Source: Gaeumannomyces sp. JS-464 (lineage: Eukaryota; Ascomycota; Sordariomycetes; Magnaporthales; Magnaporthaceae). Taken from it: a stretch of 64,000 nucleotides of DNA. A program made the position numbers and the translations under genes. Where the stretch lies: positions 2,645,249-2,709,248 of the forward strand of contig NGZR01000007.1 of assembly GCA_002197995.1 (NCBI GenBank), read 5' to 3'. The notes below the pieces were generated by a model, which was not told the DNA's origin, ran no database searches, and saw nothing but the letters and a program-made list of their open reading frames with translations. This document shows, piece after piece, positions 44,854 to 57,099 of this stretch; position 1 is the stretch's first letter, and every line of letters begins with the position of its first letter.

Positions 44854-46430
44854 AATTATTTATTTTTCTCGGTTTAAAGTTAGGTTTTTAAGCTTAAAGC
44901 GTTTTTATTACGGAAATAGCGTTAAATTAAATTTAGGTTTTTATCGCCCTTTTTTTTCCTTTTTTAAGTGTAGCGTTTTACTGTTTTAAAGTTTTTATCG
45001 CCTTTCGATTTCCTAATAAAAGCAGCCGCTTTTTCGTATTTGGGTTTTTATTACCTTCCACTTTACGAAATCCAATTACAGCTAACAATTAATGCAATTT
45101 AATTAAATTAATTCCAAATTTAATTTTAAAAACGGGAATTAATTAATTATAATTTACTTTTTATTTTTATTTTAATGCATTAACTATTTAACGGTAAAAT
45201 AAGTTGTTTATTATTATTTTATAATAAAGTTAATTGCTTTTGTGTTTTTGTTTTTTGCGTTATAGCGCTTTCCTTTTTTGGGTTTTTATCGCTTACCGCT
45301 TTTCCTTTTTGGGATTATTATTACCATTTAACTGCCTTTTTTTTTATCGCTTACCGCTTTTTTTTTAGGTTTTTATCGCTTACCGCTTTTTTTTTTTAAA
45401 ATTATTATCGCTTACGTTTTTATTTAAAACCATTTCGCTTTTTTTCCCGCGGTAATAACCACTTTAATAAGTAATGTTTTTTAAAAAGCGTTTTATTAAT
45501 ATATTTAATAGCGGTATGCAATTTTTTAATAAATATAGTAAAACGGAATAAAAAATTAAAGCTAAGCATATTTAAAGCGTATTTATAAAAAAAAGCGGCT
45601 TTGCATTTAAATTAAAAAGGTATTATGCTTTTAAGCGTAATTTAAATATCCTTTTTATAGCAGCCTAACTATCCGCTTATATAAATTTGCCCGTAAGCTT
45701 ATTTCGACTAATAGCTTAAATAATTAAAGCTTATTTATTTAAAACATATTTTCGAGTACGATATTTCGAAATTATTTTTTTACATTTAAGTATAATATTT
45801 TACCCGCTATTTCCTAGCTTAAAACGTTATAAATAACAGCGTGGAAAAACTTTACGTATTAACGGGTGCTAATATAAACGGGGCGGTAAAACACGTACGT
45901 TAAAACCGTTTAAATTTAAATGCATAAACGGGCCGGCAAAATACGTTCGTTTAAACGGTGCGACCCCGCTTACACTATTAAATTAAACATTAACGCAAAT
46001 ATTAATAACTTTAAATTAACACTATTATAACGTAATCCGCTTTTTTGCGATATTATGCCCGGGGGCACGTTTGTTTAAAAAGTAAATAATAACGGGCATT
46101 TTTATAAACCAATTAAATAGTAGCAAAAAGCGTACAAACGATTTTTAAAAATATAAAAGAAAATTTCCCAGCTTAACTCCTTTTTTTTAAACTTAAACTT
46201 ATATTTATACTTTTTTAAAATTAACCTTTTGCAAATTCGTTTTCGCTTTTATACCTTTTTTTTTAAATTTAGCTTAATCGCGCCCGCGGGCACGATATTT
46301 CGATTTCCCGCTTTTAATTGCAATAACCAGCTTAACGCTTATAAACCGCAATTTGCACGCGTTTCGCCGTTTTAAATTACTATATTCGCGGTAATTCGCC
46401 GCTATTAATAAGTGCTTTTTTATAACTTAT
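44854..46430. repeat. Tandem duplication, copy A (uninterrupted, about 1.57 kb)
   Basis: Aligns with 46431-49855 after removal of the pogo insertion; offset at the left end is exactly 1571 (CGG of TTTCTCGG at 44870 and 46441). Shared landmarks are AAAGTTAGGTTTTTAAG, several TTATCGCTTACCGC units (45288-45420), AAAACGGAATAAAAAATTAA (45539), TAAACGGGGCGGTAAAA (45873) and CGCCCGCGGGCACGAT (46281). No coding frame is evident. The preinsertion site of pogo copy 2 is intact at TA 45530-45531. Confidence 0.82.
45288..45420. repeat. Short repeat array with TTATCGCTTACCGC core
   Basis: Four spaced copies of TTATCGCTTACCGC or close variants occur, separated by T-rich spacers. The same array recurs at about 46855-46985 in copy B. 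Confidence 0.55.
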
Positions 46431-49400
46431 TTACTTTTCTCGGCTTAAAGTTAGGTTTTTAAGTTTAAAGCGTTTTTATTACGGAAATAGCGTTAAACTA
46501 AATTTAAGTTTTTATCGCCTTTTTTTTTTCCTTTTTTAATTGCAGCGTTTTACTGTTTTAAAGTTTTTATCGCTTTTTAATTTCCTAATAAAAGCAGCCG
46601 CTTTTCCGTATTTAGGTTTTTATTACCTTTTACCTCACGAAATTTAATTGCAATTAACAATTAATACAGTTTAATAAAATTAACTTTAAATTTATTTTAA
46701 AAACGGGAATTAATTAATTATAATTTACTTTTTATTTTTATTTTAATGCATTAATTATTTAACGGTAAAATAAGTTATTTGTTGTTATTTTATAGTAAAA
46801 TTAATTACTTTTGTGTTTTGTTTTTTGCGTTATAACGCTTTCCTTTTTTAGGTTTTTATCGCTTACCGCTTTTTTTTTTTAGGATTATTATCGCTATTTA
46901 ACTGCCTTTTTTTTATCGCTTACCGCTTTTTTTTTTAAGTTTTTATCGCTTACCGCTTTTCCTTTTTAAAATTATTATCGTTTGCGTTTTTATTTAAAAC
47001 CATTTCGCTTTTTTTCCCGCAATAATAGCTACTTTAATAAGTAATGTGTTTTAAAAAGCGCTTTATTAGCATATTTAACAACGGTGTGCAATTTTTTAAT
47101 AACGTGGTTTACCACCGAGTGGCGCACACCATTAAATGGCGCACCCACACCTAACCTCCGGTTAATCGACGCGCATGCTAACCTAACAACGCCAAAAATC
47201 CATTTAAACTATTCGGAATTGTATATATCGGACATTTTTACTTCCTTTTAATAAATGTGCGCATTATGTCCGGTTTTGCCGCAAGTGTTACATCGCCGAC
47301 GAATCGCCGTCGCCCTTTTTTTCGAACCCTTTTAATCGCGCATTTTTTGCTATAGCTATCCATTTAGCTTTTTTTGGTTTAAAACATTTTATACCTCGTT
47401 TATAATAAGTAACCTTCCTAATCGAACACGTGTTTTTTTGGCTTTCCGGCGTTTGCTTAATGCTTCGTTCGCCTTTTTAAGCGTAAACATTTCGGCTCGG
47501 AAAAGGGCCACTTTATGCATTATCGCTTTCGTTTTTTTTGCGATTTAGTTTACAACCGCTAGCATGGGTATCGAAAAACTGCTTCGGTAATTGGAAATTC
47601 GAATTTTAATGTGTTCGGATTGCGAAGTTGCTTTTTTAGCTGTCCGCGGCGTTTTGAAAGTCCAAAGTTCGGCGTTGTTTAAAAGCTCTTTTGGGGGCGT
47701 CGAAGTTCGTAACTTTACATCCAGCTTTTCCAAAACTAAATTCGAATTAAAAGGAGTAAAGCTAGCTTTTTAAAAGCCTTTTCGAATGTTTTCCTTAGTT
47801 ATAAAGTTAAAAAATGCCGTTTTAAAACGCCGAAAGGAACTCGACTTTAATTACGTGGTTAACGTGTAACCTTATTAAGTTTTCGATTTGTTAACCGTAC
47901 GCCCGCTTTATTAAGCCGAAACATTTAACGTTAAGTGGCTAAAAGAAGTAAAACGAATGCGAAAGCATGCAAAGCGTAACGATGTTATATTTTTAGCAGT
48001 AAAGCTCGAAATTCGTCGAGTGGTGGCTTTCGTAGCCGTTTAGCACTAATAAACGATAAAAGCCTTTTGCGCGCGATGCAATGTGTTTATCGAAATGCCG
48101 AATTTATTCCAAGCCGAGCTCGTTCGTAATCCACCCGTTAAAACTCGTTGCGATAACCTAGTCGCGTGGAAAGTCGGTTTTTAAATATTAATTAGCTAAA
48201 TAGTATTACCTTTTAACGATAATGAAAAAAAAAACCGCTTAACCGTAACAGTTAACCTTTTGGATAATTGTAGCCCATTTTCGGTTATTAAGTTAAACCA
48301 GCTTTGCTTTACTACGGCTTTTTAACGTTGTAATAATTATAACGGCGGCGATTATGCCTATAAAAAAGCCGGTTTTGTCGAAGTTATAAATGTCGTTATT
48401 TAAAATGCCATATTTGGCTATAATGTTTCGCATAAAGTCGAATTACGCAAAAACGAGCTTAGGATTTTCGCATTTGGCCTTTTGGTAGTCGTACTTTCGA
48501 ATCCAACGCGTGCCGAGCTTTGCGCGGCGTTTAACGAACTTCGCGACCCAGTTGGTCCCGACGGTGCCCGCGTCGCGCTCGGCGAGCAATCGGTTAGTTA
48601 TATTTTTAACACCAAAAGGCCGGGGAAGGAACGCGCGAAAATTCAGCTCGAGTATGTATTTAATAAGCGCTTTTTTTTCGGATTCCGTTAATTTCCGGTA
48701 ATTAGGCATATTGTCGCGTCGAGCACATTAGCCAGCGCGTTAGCAACGTAACGTGGTTTTAAAAACGTCGTAAATTTTAGCTGCCGAACGAACATTTAAC
48801 GTTGGATTGGATTGGATTGCCCGTATAGCAAAAACAATTTTAACTTCGCTAAATGTCGACGTTATTTGTAATTGTTAAAAAATTAAAGTTGGAAGTGAAA
48901 AACGCGAGTTGCGATGGAAAACGCGCCATTTGGTAATATGCGCCACTCGGTGGTAAACCACGTTAAATATAATAAAACGGAATAAAAAATTAAAGCTAAA
49001 CATATTTAAAGCGTATTTATAAAAAAAAGCGGCTTTGCATTTTAAAAAGGTATCGTGCTTTCGGGCGTAATTTAAATATCTTTTTTATAACGGTTTAACT
49101 ATCCGCTTATATAAATTTGCCCGTAAGCTTACTTCGACCAATAGCTTAAATAATTAAAACTTGCTTATTTAAAACATACTTTCGAGCACGATATTTCGAA
49201 ATTGTTTTTTTGCATTTAAACACGATATTTTACCCGCTATTTCCTAGTTTAAAACGTTATAAATAACGGCGTAAAAAAACTTTACGTATTAACGAGTGCT
49301 AATATAAACGGGGCGGTAAAACATATGCATTAACACCGTTTAAACTCGAATGCATAAGTAAGCCGGTAAAACACGTGCGTTTACGCGGTGCGACCCCGTT

Positions 49401-49855
49401 TACATTATTAAGTTAAATATTAACGCAAATATTAATAACTTTAAATTAACACTATTATAACGCAATTCGCTTTTTTGCGATATTATGCCCGCGAGCACGT
49501 TTGCTTAAAAAGTAAGCAATAACGGGCATTTTTATAAGCTAATTAAGCAGTAGTAAAAACGTACCAACGATTTTTAAAAATATAAAAGAAAATTTCCCAG
49601 CCCGACCTTTTTTTTTAAAACTTAAACTTGTATTTATACTTTTTTAAAATTAACTTTTTGCAAATTCGTTTTCGCTTTTATGCCTTTTTTTTTAAATCCA
49701 GCTTAATCGCGCCCGCGGGCACGATATTTCAATTTCCCGCCTTCGATTGCAATAACCAGCTTAACGCTTATAAACCGCAATTCGCACGCGTTTCGCCGTT
49801 TTAAATTACTACATTCGCGGTAATCCGCCGCTATTAGTAAGTGCTTTTTTATAAC
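46431..49855. repeat. Tandem duplication, copy B (interrupted by pogo copy 2)
   Basis: Left part 46431-47101 and right part 48964-49855 together match copy A, differing mainly by C/T and G/A changes and about 6 bp in length. GTGCTTTTTTATAAC closes both copies (46412 and 49841). Confidence 0.8.
47102..48963 (-). mobile_element. pogo/Fot-type DNA transposon, copy 2 (minus strand)
   Basis: 1862 bp, exactly the length of copy 1, with TA duplicated on both sides (47100-47101, 48964-48965). The terminal inverted repeats are perfect for 25 bases (starting ACGTGGTTTACC, continuing to GTGGCGCA) and nearly so for about 41. Minus-strand reading from 48709 gives MPNYRKLTESEKKALIKYIL, AERDAGTVGTNWVAKFVKRR and TRWIRKYDYQKAKCENPKLV without a stop for 88 codons, then the DDE part with NNDIYNFDKTGFF at about 48360-48400. 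It is less mutated than copy 1 but still full of stops downstream, so inactive. The C-terminal zinc-knuckle-like region, rich in Cys, lies near 47270-47300. Confidence 0.86.
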
Positions 49856-49880
49856 CCAGGCTTTTTAATTATGCCTTTTC

Positions 49881-50012
49881 GGGATATCGCGCCCGCGGGC
49901 GTAAAAAAAATGAAAAAGATTGGATATTATACCCGCGAGCACGATTTCTTTTTTTTCTTTTACGCCCGCGAGCACGATTTTTTTTTTCTTTTTACGCACG
50001 CGAGTACGATTT
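49881..50012. repeat. Cluster of GC-palindromic motifs (GCCCGCGGGC core)
   Basis: Four copies lie within 130 bp: GCCCGCGGGC at 49891-49900, ACCCGCGAGCACGAT at 49931, ACGCCCGCGAGCACGAT at 49962 and ACGCACGCGAGTACGAT at 49994, each followed by a T-rich tract with TTCTTTT. Further copies occur at 46281, 49711, 50921, 50962, 52341, 52368, 52410, 54458, 54483 and 54892. Confidence 0.65.
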
Positions 50013-50039
50013 TTTAAAATATTATGCCAATTAATTTAC

Positions 50040-53000
50040 CTTTAATAAAAACGATAGCGTTTAAAAAAAAGGCTGTTAAAACTCCGGCCGGAATTAAACG
50101 TTCCCGCCGTTAAATTAAAGCCTTTTTTAAGTTCGCCAGCAAAGTGGTAAACTTTTTTTCGAAAAACGAAAGCTTTACCCCGCCTTTTTTAACCGTTAAA
50201 AATGCCGTTAACGAGCCCGCTAACAAGTAAGCGAACGACTTTTTTAACGGCTTGTTTTCGGCGAACGAAAGCTTTATCCCGCCTTTTTTAACCTTTAACA
50301 CGAAAAGCTCGAAAGCCGCGAACTTAGCGCGAAAAATAAAGCTTAAACTTCGGGCTAAAAACAAAAAAAAGCTTAAAAAGCTCGAAAATAACAAAACCGC
50401 TAAGCTTACGTATTCCGACAAGCTTATTAAGTTTAACAAGCCCGTCGAGCTTATAAAAAGCGCGTAAGCAATTAAGCTTTTTTATTAACCCGTTTATAAA
50501 AATGTTACCGAGTTGTTTATGCTTAACGAGTTTAATTATAAAAATTTCCCATTACCCGCCGTACCGATTAGTAAAAGCTATCCAAATAGCGCTTTTACTA
50601 AACACGAAATAATGCTTTATAACGGTTATTATAACTTAAACGATATATTATTCGTTAGTCGAATGCTTTAATAAGCCGATAACGTTAAGCAAAGTGTTTT
50701 TGCTTTTATTAACCGATAGTTTATCCTAAACGACGCCGCCCGTTTTGCTATTAATACTGGCAAAACCATAAAAAAAAACGCTATTAAAAGCTAAAATTTC
50801 GCATATAACTTAACGGTTAATTTGCATAACGTTACCATTTTAACTGCCATTTTCGATTATAAATCGGAAAAGCTTTTCGCGCAGCATTCCGATATTAAAA
50901 GTAAATCCATTTCCCGATATCGTGCTCGTAAGCGCGATTTCTTTTTTTTTTTTTCTTTTTTACGCCCGCGGCACGAAATTTTATCGACCGGCGTTAATTT
51001 TCCTTTTTGCAATCGCTAATTACTTCGGTTTTTTAACCTTTTAAAAGTGCGGCAATCCGGTAAAAAGCATTAAAGCAAATAACGATACCGATTAATATAG
51101 CAGGCTGTTTTAAACCGTGCTTAACGTTTTTCGCAACCCGGCTTTTGCGGAAATCTTTTATAAGCTCGCATAAAGCACCGAGCTCGACTTTTTTATTAAA
51201 ATTACCGCCGGCGATTTTGCCGACTTTAAAGCTATTACACCCGCTAAAAAGTTAAAATCCGTAGCTATTAAAACCAATATTACGAGTATATTGCATTACT
51301 TAAAGTATTATACCACCGGTAAACCCGGGGAACGTTGTTATACTTAACACTTCGAAAATACGCTTAACATTTATAATGGATTTTCCGCCGACGATTGGTT
51401 CTATGCTTTTGCTTATTACATTTACTTTTGGAACCGCCGTAAAAAAAGGATTTAATTGGACGGTTACAACGGTTTAAGCAAAAAAAAAGGTAAATAAAAG
51501 TTGGATTTTAGCCCGTTCGTTTTTTCTTTTACTAAAAACGCCCGTTTATTCGGCGATTCGAAGCATAACTAGGTTAGCGAAAACGTCGTTTTTATAAATA
51601 ATATAACGCTCGTTATTTAAACTAAACGATTTAAGCTTAAATCCATTTAAAATTTATTATTGCAATTCGGCGCAAATGTTTTTAACCGCCGCGAATATAA
51701 TCGCGTTTATTTGCTAAACGCGTTTAATCCATTTTAAATTTTTTAGCGCGATTTAATTAGTAAACGTTAACGCGCCGACGGCGTAACGGCCGTTAAAAAA
51801 ATCGCACCGCTCGATTTTTTTACGCTAATCGTTATATGTAAAAAGATATATACAAACGGCCGTTTTAAAAAACCTAAAAAGCACCGTGTTTTTAACGATA
51901 TTATCGAAACCTTTTTTAAGCTTTTCGATAATAAGGAAAATATTAATACTTTTATATTAACGTAAATGGCTTATATTAATATGCAAGTCGACTAGGCCGT
52001 TAAAATTAGCAATTCGCTCGAAAAGGCCCGAAACCGCATTATTTAACAAACTTGCAAAGCTTACGCTATACTAACCATATTAAAAAAATCCCACCTTTTA
52101 AAACAATCGTTTAACGATTCCCACTTTTTTAAATCGTCGTTAAAAATTTTCGATCGTTTAAATAAAAATTTCGATATAAGTAACGTTAAAAACGACGTTT
52201 TAAATAATGCCGTTTTTAATTACGAAAAGTTTAAAGCCGTTTACTTTTAATGCAATTGGGATACCGGCGGCCTTAATAACAAGTTTTTCCTTTTTTACCA
52301 GCTTATTAATAAGTTTATTAACTTTACCTTTTTGGGATATCGTGCCCGCAAGCGCGAATTTTTTTTTACGCCCGTAAATACGATTCCTCCTTTTTTTCTC
52401 TCTTTTTTTACGCCCGTAAGCATAAAATCTCGACCACCGCTTTTCTTTTTGCTAATATAACTTCGATAAACGTATATATGCTTTTAAATTTAAAGCGTGG
52501 CTTTTTAAAGTCCTGGCTTTTAGCGAACGAGGTTGGTACTAGTAAAACCTTTATTTACTTTTTTGTAATTCTTTTCGACGCTTTTAACCGCGAAAAGTCG
52601 GCCGCCGCCGGTAATTTTCCGACTTTCCTTTTCGTGCCAGCTAACCTCCTTTTTTAAACCTTTGCGAAAGCTTATTAAAACTTCCCGCGTTTAAAGCTGT
52701 ATTGTTTTTACGGTATTAAACAGTTTTACGGTAAAAACGAAACCCGGGTTTAAATTACGCTATCGCTTTTAAAATAAAAATCTTTTTAAACCCGGTTAAC
52801 AAGCGAAACGGATAACTTTAAATTTAAAAAAATAGTTATTATTTCCACTTTTTATATTTTTATTAAACGCTACGTAAAGCATATAACCGCGAAACTCGAT
52901 TAGGACAAATCGAAAAGCTTATCGCAATACGATTAACTTTCCATCGATAAAAGTAAAAAGGTAGCCCTTGCTAATTAAAACGACGAATTCGACGAGGAAA

Positions 53001-54420
53001 AAAAAAACTTCGAGCAGGATTTTAACGACGATAACGGCGCATATAACCCGTAAATTTCGCTTAACGCACGCTTATAAGCACGATTTTTTAATTTTCCTTA
53101 ACTTTGCTAACTTTTTCCTTTTTAAATTATAAAACCGTATAAATGAAAGCTTTAACCGCGGCGATAAAAGTAACGTTAAAAACGCTTTTAAAATTAAAAA
53201 AATTACATATTTGGTAATTAACTCGGGTAAATATAAAGTTAACTTTCGCCGCGTTATCGTCGACGAATCGCAAAGCATTTGGAACTTTTACAGTATTAAT
53301 TATCGCGTCGTTCGCTAAATGCTAAACATAACGCGTTTATTTGGCGTTTGCACCGTTACGTTTACCATTAATCGCGTAATAAATATTATCGGCATTTCGT
53401 TTTTCGTTTAACAAATGTCCCGGCTTGCTAAATACTTAACGCTTTCGGATATAATAAAGCATACCGATATAACCGCGTTTAAATAAACCTATTAAAACGA
53501 AAGCGAGCATTTTTAATTCGGCAAACGAACCTTTTAAAACCTTAAAATTTAATTGCGCATTTAACAAACTCGCGAATTTCGCTAATAGTTTTTACATTTT
53601 AAAGTTTAACGTTTAATCGTTAACGCGAAATAGTTTACTAATATGTCGTTATTTATATTTAAAGCTACGAATATATACATTTGCCGGCGTGGTATAATTA
53701 CTTTTATCGAGTTGTTTAACGGCATTATTACATACCTCCGGGAAAAAATCCCCGTTTATATAATTTTATTAAAGGATTTCGCTTACTGTTTCCGCTTTTA
53801 AAAGGTTTTTAAAAACATTAAAGCTATTTTAAAAAACGTTTTATTTTTATTCGCGTACGACGGCGATAAAAACCAAACCGTAAAGGTTTTCCACGGCGAT
53901 ATTAATACCGGCGGTAACTTTTTCGCAAACGATATTAAAAAAACGAACGAAGGTTTAAACTTATTTTTTATCCGCGCTTTTTGCTTTTTAAGCATAAATT
54001 ACAACTTTTACCGCATGTTTATTTACGATAATACTATTTATTTTTATAAGCTCGAAAAATTTAAAAGCCACGCTTGCTAATAGCGGTATAAACTTAAAAA
54101 CCTTACACGAAAGCAGCCGTATAAAAATAAAAACGCGTTTAAACTTAACATAAGGTTAAATTACCGCGTTAAATGCGGAAATAATCGACCAAATTATCGC
54201 GAACTTTAGCGATAACCCGCTATTTTAAATCTTTTTAACGTTAATAAAAAACTTTTTTATTTTCCTTTTAACCGTACGCGCGAATATAATGCACTATTTT
54301 TTATACAAATCGCTCGTTTTTACCCGTATCGTTAAGTTTATGCTTTAAAATAAAAAGAAAGGTTACCGCATTTTAATAATAATTAATTTTTTATAAATGC
54401 AATTGTAAATTTCCCTTTTT
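50040..54420 (+). pseudogene. SNF2-type helicase-like gene remnant
   Basis: Plus-strand conceptual reading is protein-like across most of this stretch, with TAA/TAG where Gln is expected. SNF2 motifs are recognisable: motif I in GFLKSWLLANEVGTSKTF (about 52500-52552; consensus D-E-M-G-x-G-K-T), motif Ia FLFVPANLL (about 52620), IIST (about 52840), the Walker B IVDESQSIWN (53253-53285, DEAH position), and a C-lobe piece VFHGDINTGGNFF at about 53880-53930. The N-terminal region (51.0-52.3 kb) includes YTTGKPGERCYT and SADDWFYAFAYYIYFW. Inserted blocks with GC-palindromic motifs interrupt the frame at about 50921-50980 and 52336-52430. It could be a subtelomeric helicase gene or the helicase of a large transposon; I cannot decide. 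No functional protein is possible. Confidence 0.55.
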
Positions 54421-57099
54421 TACTTATCGGCGCGTTCGAATTCGGCTTTAAAATTTTACGCCCGCGGGCGCGACTTTTTTTTACGCCCGCGGGTACGATA
54501 TTTTAATATATTAACATTTTTTTCCTTAATTTAATAACCGCCGTTTACATTAAAGCTAACTTCGGTATTATTTCGATCCGGTTCGGTATAAGCGTTTAAA
54601 AGTGGGAGAAAATGGTAATAAATTGGAATTCTTTTAATACCGATTTTAACGTTTGCATTTTAAACGTTAACATTTCGAACGCGGGGTTTAACTTTTACGG
54701 TGCTTATTACCGCGATATTATCGCTTTTTTTTAAAATACGAATACGATAATTTAAACTATCGGTCGATTTATCCGCATTAACTAAGCGAAATAAATCGAA
54801 TAACGCATTTTTAAAATCGTTAAAACCATTTTTAATTGGCAAAAGCTTTATATAAACGATAAAGTAAGCTAATTAACTTACGCGTTAAAATACGCCCGCG
54901 AGTATAATATTTAACAAATTTCGCACAATTATTTTACGAAATTATCTTTTAGCTTAATAATTTCAGCATTAAATCGGTTTAGCTAAAAAAGCTAATCGCG
55001 TACGAAGTTATACGCATTATATTCGCCTTTTTTTAATTATTATTAGTTATACTGCCGTTATATTTGTAAAAACCTCGGTGCTTTTACTGTTTTATATACA
55101 TGTAAAAACTTTTAAACTCGTTTCCGAGTGCGAACCGCATCCGGCTCGGTGGTTTAAAAGTAAAAACCATATTTGCTTTTCGTATACGGTCCTTATTATG
55201 TTAAATAATAATGCCGTTTGCTTTTTTTGCAACTGTTTTTAAAAGTTCCATCGCGGAAACGTTTTTGTAATTAATAATAACAATAGGAAAATACGCAAAA
55301 GAAAAACTATAAAAAATGCATATTGCGCTTAAATAGCGCCCCGGTGCCGGGTTTTTTTTTTATAATAATATTGGTAATGGTGGTATTAGTTCGGTTGGTT
55401 ACGGTAGTTTAATTATTCGCGTTCGAGGTTTCCCGGTTTCGTTTTGGTGTTAAATCGCGTAGCTGCTCCGTAAAGTTCGAGGGTTATAGTTAACATCGAG
55501 TAACTCGACGTAATTATATTATTCGCTTTCGAAAGTGGCGCTTCGGTTGCGGATTATTTCCTCGCTTATAACGCGCATTCGATTTTTTTATTAGTTCGCC
55601 GTTTCCGTAATTATATTGCTTTTGCCTTATTTATATCGTGCTTTTCGGTTATTTTTTTTTTTTCCGGGTGCGGGTTTCCACCATTCCTTCCCTTTTTGCC
55701 TTTAAAGGTTTTTGCCTTTTTTTTTCGCCCTTTTTTAATTTTTTATCGTAATTTTTAATCCTTTTTTCCCACTTTTCGCGCATTTTTCCGCCCGCGCTTT
55801 TACATTTGCCTTTTCGCGCTTCGTTCCTTTTCCGGCTTTTATTTTCCTGCATTATAGCTTTTAAAAATAAAACTCCCCGTTCTTTTCGCGGCGGCCACGG
55901 CGGTGGCGGTGGTAGTGCGCGTAGCGGCTATAACGGCAGCGGTAGTAGTAGCGGCTTTGCGCCTGCTTTTCCTCGTAGCGATCGCAACGAGCACTTATTT
56001 TCCAACTTTAACGATAACGATAATTCCGGGGCTAGCGTTGCTTTAAACCCCGCGTTAAAGCTGTAAGTACGGTTTTGCACCGTTTCGTTTTTTATTTTTT
56101 TGCTAATTTTTTTTTTTTTTTTTTAGCTTTACCGTTTATACTATTAAAAGGAGTATAAAACGGCGATCGCTATTTTTCCGGGTTATATTTTTTACGATTT
56201 AATGGTATATATTTCCTGTATTGTTTTTTTTTTTATCCCGCTTCGTTAACTTTTTAAGCCTGTTGAATTGTGTAATTGCATTTAGCGTTTCGCTAACGGC
56301 ATTAATGGTGCCGGCGCCGTCCGGGGATGCTATTATAAGGTTTATATGTTTTTTATTTGCTTCGCCTTTTTTTTTGCTCGGTTTTGGTTGTATTAACTTT
56401 TGTTTTTAGCTTTTCGCGTTTTAATTTATGTAAAGTGCGCTTTTTCGCGCGGTATTTACGTTTAAATTTGTTATTTTTTTTCTTTTTTTTTTATTGCTTT
56501 TTTTTATTACTAATTTATCGGTTCCGCTTTAGTAGCTTTCCGCTAGCATTAAAAATTAAGTTTATAGCGTTTTTCGTGCTTATTAGCGTTACATTTAATT
56601 TTTTTTAAAACTGCTACCAATTTAAAAAATATTTTAACGAAAGTCGCTTATACTGCTAAGGTTTATAACGGTTTTATTCCGGTGTTATATGTTTTATTAC
56701 TAATGCTTTTTTCCAATTTCGTTATACCATTTTAAAATACGCTATCGCCGGCTACGTTCGATTTGCGAAAAACATTGGAAAGCGGTTCGGCGTCCTTTTT
56801 AATGCTAGGTTTTCGCGCTCGTTTTTTTCCAATTTAAAAAGCGCTTTTGCTGTTATAACTGCATTTAATAGCTCGGGTTTCGTTCGCTTCCTTTTCGACA
56901 ATATAATGCTTTCGGCGCAAACCATATCGGGTTAAGCTTTTAAAATTCGATGCGTGGGATTTGTTTAACCGCATTCGGATAAAGGCGTTAGCTTTAAAGC
57001 GGGCTAAAATACGAGTTTATTAATATTTCCTTTTATATCGCTATTTTCTTCCGGTTTGCTAACCTTTTTATATTTGCTAAATATCCTTTGTGCAAAATC
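54421..57099. other. AT-rich RIP sequence without assignable gene
   Basis: Contains a short charged minus-strand frame (55649-55852, Lys/Arg/Glu-rich: KKGEKKRQKPLKAKR) and, overlapping on the plus strand, a Gly/Ser-rich frame (55806-56063). Either could be a relic of a disordered tail. No family is recognisable. GC-palindromic motifs lie at 54458, 54483 and 54892. Confidence 0.35.

Noticed and set aside
55806..56063. Gly/Ser-rich plus-strand protein
   Set aside because: Short, low complexity and overlapped by an equally plausible charged frame on the other strand; no evidence to prefer it.
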